This document shows positions 57,807 to 64,000 of a stretch of DNA of 64,000 nucleotides, piece by piece. The stretch lies in NCBI GenBank assembly GCA_963678705.1, contig OY783215.1:12877740-12941739 (forward strand), in the 5' to 3' direction. Positions within the stretch are counted from its first letter, which is position 1, and each line of letters opens with the position of its first letter. The translations under genes and the position numbers were made by a program. The notes beneath the pieces are model-generated. The model saw only the letters and a program-made list of their open reading frames with translations. It did not search any database and was not told the origin of the DNA. The DNA is from Panorpa germanica. Its lineage: Eukaryota > Arthropoda > Insecta > Mecoptera > Panorpidae.

Positions 57807-60137
57807 ATGAAGTAAGTAATAATAATTGATAATAGATGAAATTGGAAATTTTCATTAGTACGATTATTACTTTATTTTTAAGGCATAAAGAGTGGAGAAA
57901 AATCGCAAAAAAGGCACGACGGAAACAAATACGTCAATCTATAGCTCGTGCGAGAGCTCAAGTCCTAGAAGAAGGTAAATTTGCAAACATATTGCGTTCT
58001 CAAACGTACGTTGTATACATAAGGTTTACTTAACTATATTATAAATGTCCGTTATATACCATAGAGCGTCTTCGTAAAGAAGCGTCTCCTACTTATGAGG
58101 CTTGGCAGTCAGAACAAAAAGCTCTTGATCTATTTAAAGCTATAGAAAACGAACGTCTTAATAAAGAAGCCAATGAAAGATGGTTACAAGAAGAAATTCG
58201 AGCACAAAATCAATGGCGAGAGCTTCAAGAAAAAATTAAGCGTGCTAAAGATGAGAAAACTAAACAAGACTTGAGAATAAAACAAGTAAAGCAGTAACCA
58301 TTACTTTTTCGCAAAATAAAAATTATTTTATTTACATTTACGTTAATTTTTGTACATATATTAGGAATGGGAAGAGGAGCAGCGCAAAAAAAAGGAAATT
58401 GAAGATGAAATGATACGAACTCAGGAAGAAAAACGAGATAAATATGAAAAACTCATGCAACAAATTGATGATTACGTTAATCAGGGAGGTGATATGCCAT
58501 CAGAAATGAAAACATCATTAGAAACAAATCCCGCCAAACCACTATGTCCATTTTTTGCGAAAACTGGTGCTTGTCGATTTGGAGACAGATGTTCCAGAAA
58601 TCATCCTAGACCAGGATTTAGTAAAGTATGTATTTAGCAATTTCTTAACAAAATATTTATAAACATTCATACCTTTACTCTATACATATTTCTCGTAGGT
58701 ATTATTGATTCCTAATTTTTATACACATTTTGGTATGGAACAAAGTGGTCCTTCAGAATATGACAGTGATTTACTCCTAGAATATGAAGATTCTGAAACG
58801 TATGACCATTTTCAGGAATTTTTTTATGATGTTTTACCAGAATTCCAAAAATTTGGAAATGTTGTACAATTCAAGGTCTGTTCTAACAGTGAACCTCATC
58901 TTCGAGGAAACGTATATGTCGAATATGATTCAGAGAGGTATTTGAAATTAAAAAGGAAATTTGATTTTAAGGGTACATATATTTAAAAAAGAATATTTTC
59001 CAGGGACGCAGTTGGAGCTTATAAATCTTTTCAAGGCAGGTGGTATGGAGGTAGACAATTAAATGTCGAATTCAGCCCTATTAATTCTTGGAGATCGGCA
59101 ATCTGCGGTACGTTTCACGCGCTGGTTATGATACCAGTATCCTTTCCGAAATTGAATTTTTTAATATATATTTTACTTAATAAATATATATTGTATAGCA
59201 TAATATAGTTATAAGTACCTTGTGTGACACATTTTTACGTCTTCACATTTTTTAAGTTTTTGGAAAGAACGTTTTAGACATTGATATTTAAAATAGAGAC
59301 ATAGGTTAAACGTTTTATTTGTGTGAAATGATTATATTTAATATAAGTTTAGATCTTTTAACTTGTTCATAATTTATATAGCCTTAACAGTTCATAGATA
59401 CACATTTTCCTTGGTTGATGAAATTTCACGAATAGTTAAATCTATATGTAAGTAATCTCATTCATATTTTGGTATGTATCAATTATAAAAACCGAAAGCC
59501 GAAATGCTCATCACTTTAATTTATATCCAAGAATGAAAGAATTAAGGCTTTTCATTTTTAAACCTGTGTTGCAATAGTTAGTTTTTAATTTACAGGAATG
59601 GTTGTAAAACAAACTTGTCCCAAGGGTCGAAGCTGTAATTTTTTACATGTTTTTCGAAATCCAAAGAATCTTTTTCGGCTTGCTGATCGGGATCAACATA
59701 GAAAAGCTAAATCTAGGTCCAGAAGTAGATCAAGGTGTTCATCTTTTGATTCGAGGTTATTATTACTTTACATATTGTATTCTATTATTCAAAGTTTCAA
59801 TAACGGTCCTAATAATTTTGACATAAATTAATCTTGCATTTATTTGATTTCTAATAGACGTAAAGATCGTAATTGGAGATGGTCCGAATCTCCAGAGGCG
59901 GTTCTGGATGAGGTATCGAGTGAACGAAAAAGTCGTAAAAGATCTAGAAGTCGTAGCTCAACTAAAAGTAAAACGCATGATTATGGAAGTCAATCAAGAA
60001 GAAAAAATACAACTGAAAGAGCAAAACACAGCGAACGGAAACGGAAACATAGAAGTAGAAGTAGAAGTTCATCAAGAAGACATCATCGCAGTAAACGATC
60101 CGACAGAAGCAGCCGGAAACATACACCACGTTCTTAA
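57807..60137 (+). CDS. ZRSR2: U2AF35-related splicing factor ZRSR2 (Urp) orthologue, 8 exons
   Basis: Exons: 57807-57811, 57883-57974, 58065-58285, 58365-58625, 58699-58937, 59004-59107, 59596-59755, 59858-60137. They join to 453 residues. The order is a basic N-terminus (MKHKEWRKIAKKARRKQIR), a long charged helical region, CCCH zinc finger 1 (C167, C176, C182, H186 in CPFFAKTGACRFGDRCSRNH), a U2AF-homology RRM at about 196-305 (LIPNFYTHF, RGNVYVEY, LNVEFSPI), CCCH zinc finger 2 (C307, C315, C321, H325) and an Arg/Ser-rich tail (340-453). This is the exact architecture of ZRSR2/Urp, which recognises the 3' splice site of U12-type introns in the minor spliceosome and can act on U2-type introns. 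The first coding exon supplies only ATGAA. None of its own introns has a U12-type donor. Human ZRSR2 is slightly longer (about 480 residues). Confidence 0.97.
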
Positions 60138-60199
60138 CTTTTGTTAATAATATTTACATATAAAAGCAAATTTAAAAAAAAATTGTTTTAAACAATAGA

Positions 60200-60218
60200 A
60201 ATAAATTGCAGAAATAAA
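60200..60218 (+). terminator. Polyadenylation signals of ZRSR2
   Basis: Two AATAAA hexamers at 60200-60205 and 60213-60218, about 63 and 76 bp after the stop codon. Confidence 0.7.
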
Positions 60219-62265
60219 ATTTCAACTATTTTTTATTTAAATATTATGTGTTCTTGGTTTGGTTCTAGTTTATTGCTACTGCTATTATATGTTAATTACA
60301 CTTCAAAGAACTAAAAATATTTTAACCTTCATTATGTTAAAGTTAAGCTCATAATAGCATAAGACTGATTTGTAAATCTACACAATTCTTTCTATAGTAA
60401 ATTTATGTAATTTTCATGTGCTGGATTACATAAAATCTTATTTAAAATAATCTCTCATTACTGATCTCTTTTTAGATCGCCTTACATATTTCATGCTGCA
60501 ATTATTGATATATCTTTAGATATTTAGATATATGTATTTGGCAACTAGATACTCTGTATTTAAACTATATATACGCTATTGTTAATTTAAGAGTGGTAAA
60601 TTATACTTATTAGTTATCTAGAACTATTACTTAGACAAATAATATATTAAAATATATACTGTGACACAAGAGTAAATAAAACTTTAGTATCTGTAATACT
60701 GGTTGCATATATCATAGGAGGACAATATCTTAAGCACATTATTAAAGCTTATAAGCTGAGCTTATTCCTAACCAGGATTAAAGCCAAATATCGATCGTTT
60801 TTTTTAATGTCAAATTCATGTCTGTTGCCTCAACAACTGTTAAATTAACATTCATGTATTCATGTGGATCATCTTTTTTAAATTAACAGCAACAATTCTC
60901 ATTTACATTTATATTTATTTTTATAATGTCAAATTCTAAATTATAGGTACTGGTTATAATAAATAGAAGTAATGATATTAAAAAAGCTGAATGATTCACG
61001 CGATAGTTTGTTTCATTAAAAAAATTAAAATTCAAAACAATAAGTTAAGTGGACCAGACTAGAACATCAGGTGTGCCGAAACTTTGGTTCGCCGTTGCTT
61101 TTTTAAATTCGCGTGATTAATGCTGTGACTGCTAGGATCCCTTCCAATCAGTTAACTACTTTTGAAAATGACGTAAATGAGCAAAGTGGCGATTTCTACC
61201 TTTTAACATATTTTTCAAAGCTTATATCATCCCAAACCCCAAACTCTTTCACTAAAGAAGTTTATCAAATCCTGGGCAAATGATATAGCTTAATAAATAA
61301 AAAATCTTCTTCTTAATTAAAAATATATTAGTGTTTCTAATAACAATAAGACTATATTTTATTAATGATTATATGTTTTGACGATTTGTGTTGCCTTTTT
61401 ATTATCTTCAGGTCAACCAAGGTCAGATCAAAATTGTTTAGTCTCGAAAACAATAATAATATGTTATCATAAGAAGTTTATAAAAAAATCCCAGACACAT
61501 TATTTAGAGTTACTGACATGCTGAACGACTTAAGTAGTCTTTGATTGGTATGTTTTGCAATAAATATAATAACTTTGCTTATTATACTAATGTTCATATT
61601 TGTGTGATTCTGTTCAACATTGAACACTGCACAACATTTAAGATGTACATGATATAAATAAATTATGTTATGGAGATCACATCGAATAACAGAAATTATC
61701 ACTGGATAGATGAATAGAACTATAAGTCGAGAGATACACAATTGTTTCTTAGTATAAACAAATTGATATGGTTAAAGACTTAATTCTTTGAAACTGTAAA
61801 ACATATTATTAAAGTTAGCAAATAAGTTTCAATATTTCAAAATATATATTTGTTAATATATATTAACAATTAAAATAATACTTTTTGTCCCATGAAGCAT
61901 TAATATTTATAAACGAACATTTCGATTAATGACGATATTTTGATTTTCAAAATACTTTAAAAACCAATAGACATATATTTGGATATATTTGAGCAAAACA
62001 GCAATATATGCAATCATGAAAAAGTGCTTCCCAAACCAATTAAAGATTACACTAATTGAACTAGGACAAAATTGAGATTTGTTGTATATATTAATTTCGA
62101 ACATAGTGTATTTATTTTTTGATATTGATTCAATATTGTTATATTTAGTTAAAAAATAAGAATCTTTCTAATCTTTGAAAGAAAATCTTTTGTGCAATAA
62201 ATAACAACATTTCGTTGTTACGGTTCGATTTAATTACCATATAAAGAGCATACTCATTTATCAAT
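60219..62265. other. AT-rich intergenic DNA
   Basis: No exon or RNA gene is supported. The minus-strand frames at 61478-61741 and 61907-62104 lack coding composition and splice context. If the candidate exon at 62266 is real, part of this stretch is its 3' UTR. Confidence 0.4.
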
Positions 62266-62460
62266 TTACAACATTCCGGATGTTATTTTGTCTGATATAA
62301 ATTCAGGTTTGGATAGGTCAATGCAGATTAACTCCAGAGACCGCACAATCGCTGGAGCTGGAACTGAAACTTCATACTGCCTCGTTGAATTCAGGGATTG
62401 GAAAGTACCTACTCCACTTTCTGTAGTACTGGATTCAAATGAAACAACACGGTTCGTCAA
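62266..62460 (-). CDS. Candidate C-terminal exon of a minus-strand gene
   Basis: A 64-codon frame in a block clearly GC-richer than its flanks, ending with TAA at 62268-62266. The translation includes SLNSTRQYEVSVPAPAIVRS and LELICIDLSKPEFISDK and ends ITSGML. In-frame stops lie just upstream, so a real exon would begin at an internal acceptor, for example after the AG near 62430-62440 (ATTTGAATCCAG or CAGTACTACAG). No family recognised. The upstream exons would lie to the right, possibly outside the window. Confidence 0.35.
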   Translation of the reverse strand: MTNRVVSFESSTTESGVGTFQSLNSTRQYEVSVPAPAIVRSLELICIDLSKPEFISDKITSGML

Positions 62461-63302
62461 TTAATATTACTCTGATTTGACAATTTCATTTCCCGGTTAT
62501 AAATATTATTATTATGTAATAAAATATTAATATCACCAGTTAAATATATTTATATACGCTATAGTTTTAAAAAAAAATTAATCAAAACTCATTTAAATGA
62601 GTTCATTCAAGATTTAAATGAATTAATTTTAACCATTGGTTTTTTTAAAGGAAATAACTAAAATGTTGTAATCAAACATTAGTTTTTGTTAACCAACTTC
62701 CAGGATATATATTTCATAATGCCTAAAATACAATATTATAAAATCTATCAACGAATTACAAAACAGTCAAATTATATAACAACAGAAAGTCCAAATATTG
62801 AAACAATATTAACATCTGTCAAAAATGACCTGAAATATTTAATAAAAGCAGCCGAAAACTGAAAATAAATTGGTGCTAAATGTTTAACAATATTTACGAC
62901 TAACATAAAATTGTATAATTAAACATAAATTCGTATCGTGTTAAATTTTAATTTACTCTTTCCTAATAAGAATCTATTTTATATATTATATAACATTCAT
63001 TCACGCTCAAGATGATTCTAAAAATGTATAGTAAACTCACAAAACATATCTTAATGTATATCGTTACATTTTATTATTTACCAAAGTTTAATATAATATT
63101 TAAAAATATACGCGCTGGTAAAATTTGTAGTTGTTTTAAACCCCTTATAGTATAACGTGTTACGCAATTACATGTAATATAAAGATGGTTGAATGTAGCT
63201 TGGAGTCGTTTAGCGTTGTTGTTGTTCACGGCGTCGTTACAATAGCGACGGTTGATTAGTTCTTCACAGATAAGGCAATAGCGGATTGTAATATCTCTTA
63301 CC

Positions 63303-63370
63303 TGAAAGGCTTTTGTCAAACAAAACGTATACAAGCTACATCTATTCCATAAAACATTAAATGAACTTGT
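63303..63370 (-). CDS. Weak minus-strand exon candidate ending in a consensus donor
   Basis: On the minus strand, GCCTTTCAG/GTAAGAG at 63303/63302 is a consensus donor. The open frame through it reads YTFCLTKAFQ before the donor. If unspliced, it continues as RDITIRYCLICEEL and further. The block at about 63180-63300 is GC-richer than its flanks, so it may itself be coding. There is not enough to choose between a spliced exon and a chance signal. Confidence 0.2.
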
Positions 63371-64000
63371 TGAATGAGGACAAAAACCTTAAATATAACT
63401 AAATAGTACGTCTAAGGAAAAAATTAGATAATTGGAACGAAACATACGCACATATTTGATTATATCCGACAGAATTTTTTTTTTACTACTATTTATTATA
63501 AACAAAAACAAGAGCACGAATGTTGTGCAATATTCAAATACCGGTAAAAAAGTAATTTATATTTTTTTGTTGAGAGTAACTGCTCTCATTTATAATAATC
63601 AAACTTAATTAGTGATGAACTAAATCACTGACTTTGCATTGGTTAAATCATTTAGAAGTAGAAGTATTTAATGTAAAACGAATTGATGTTTTTAGGTTAT
63701 ATTCTTTGTTAATGATTTATTTTCCATTGTTGGTATCACTGACTGTTATTAAACACATCAACAGTCACGAAATTAGTTCGTTATTTGTTTCAAGGTAACA
63801 GAGATCACGGACCGCAAGGCACGATCCCTTATTCTTATTCTATAGTAAAATCAGTGATGCAACTTCACTCTAATTGAAAAAAATAAAAATAAATCAAGGT
63901 TCTACATTCTTTTGAAAAAATTAAATGCAGATCGAAAATTTAGGTACCTACATACTGTTTAAGAACTTAATTTTTATATTAATTAAATGTTTGTATTCAA
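63371..64000. other. AT-rich DNA at the right edge
   Basis: Nothing supportable was seen on either strand. Confidence 0.4.

Noticed and set aside
1..64000. CRISPR arrays, bacterial operons, riboswitches or prophage
   Set aside because: The window is eukaryotic: spliced genes, polyadenylation signals and LINE/MITE content. The only regular array (46.6-48.5 kb) is a satellite without spacers.

Overview
This is an AT-rich (about 70% A+T by eye) animal nuclear segment, most likely from an insect. The evidence is intron-rich protein genes with GT-AG splice sites, a secreted single-domain C-type lectin, dense relics of insect-type transposons (jockey-like LINEs, mariner, hAT-type MITEs), and no bacterial operon structure. 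The order of insect cannot be fixed from the sequence alone.

Layout. (1) Positions 1-28 kb are mostly AT-rich intron or intergenic DNA full of mobile-element relics. Four short GC-richer blocks on the + strand (2159-2452, 11223-11307, 18759-18806, 20159-20280) look like internal exons of one large unidentified gene; three of them can be phase-matched (B-C-D), while A to B needs at least one exon I could not find. (2) 28310-45250, + strand: a four-exon C-type lectin gene (181 aa, signal peptide plus one carbohydrate-recognition domain with EPN and WND motifs), with two introns of about 8.1 kb loaded with repeats. (3) 46.6-48.5 kb: a satellite array of about 20 monomers of 86-87 bp, arranged as alternating A/B dimers of about 173 bp. 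(4) 50321-56978, + strand: a complete 15-exon HEAT-repeat gene, the MROH1 orthologue (1640 aa). (5) 57807-60137, + strand: a complete 8-exon ZRSR2/Urp orthologue (453 aa), the U2AF35-related factor of the minor spliceosome, lying 0.83 kb behind MROH1 in the same orientation. (6) 60.2-64 kb: AT-rich DNA with two weak minus-strand exon candidates.

The three well-supported genes show no obvious functional linkage: lectin (secreted recognition), MROH1 (large HEAT-repeat scaffold) and ZRSR2 (nuclear splicing factor). Splice junctions of MROH1, ZRSR2 and the lectin were joined by hand, and every phase closes to an uninterrupted frame.

Mobile elements are unusually readable. Three 5'-truncated LINE insertions keep 11-14 bp target-site duplications and A-tails, two related hAT-type MITEs keep 8-bp duplications with one mismatch each, and several other inverted-repeat elements and a two-copy repeated coding fragment are present.
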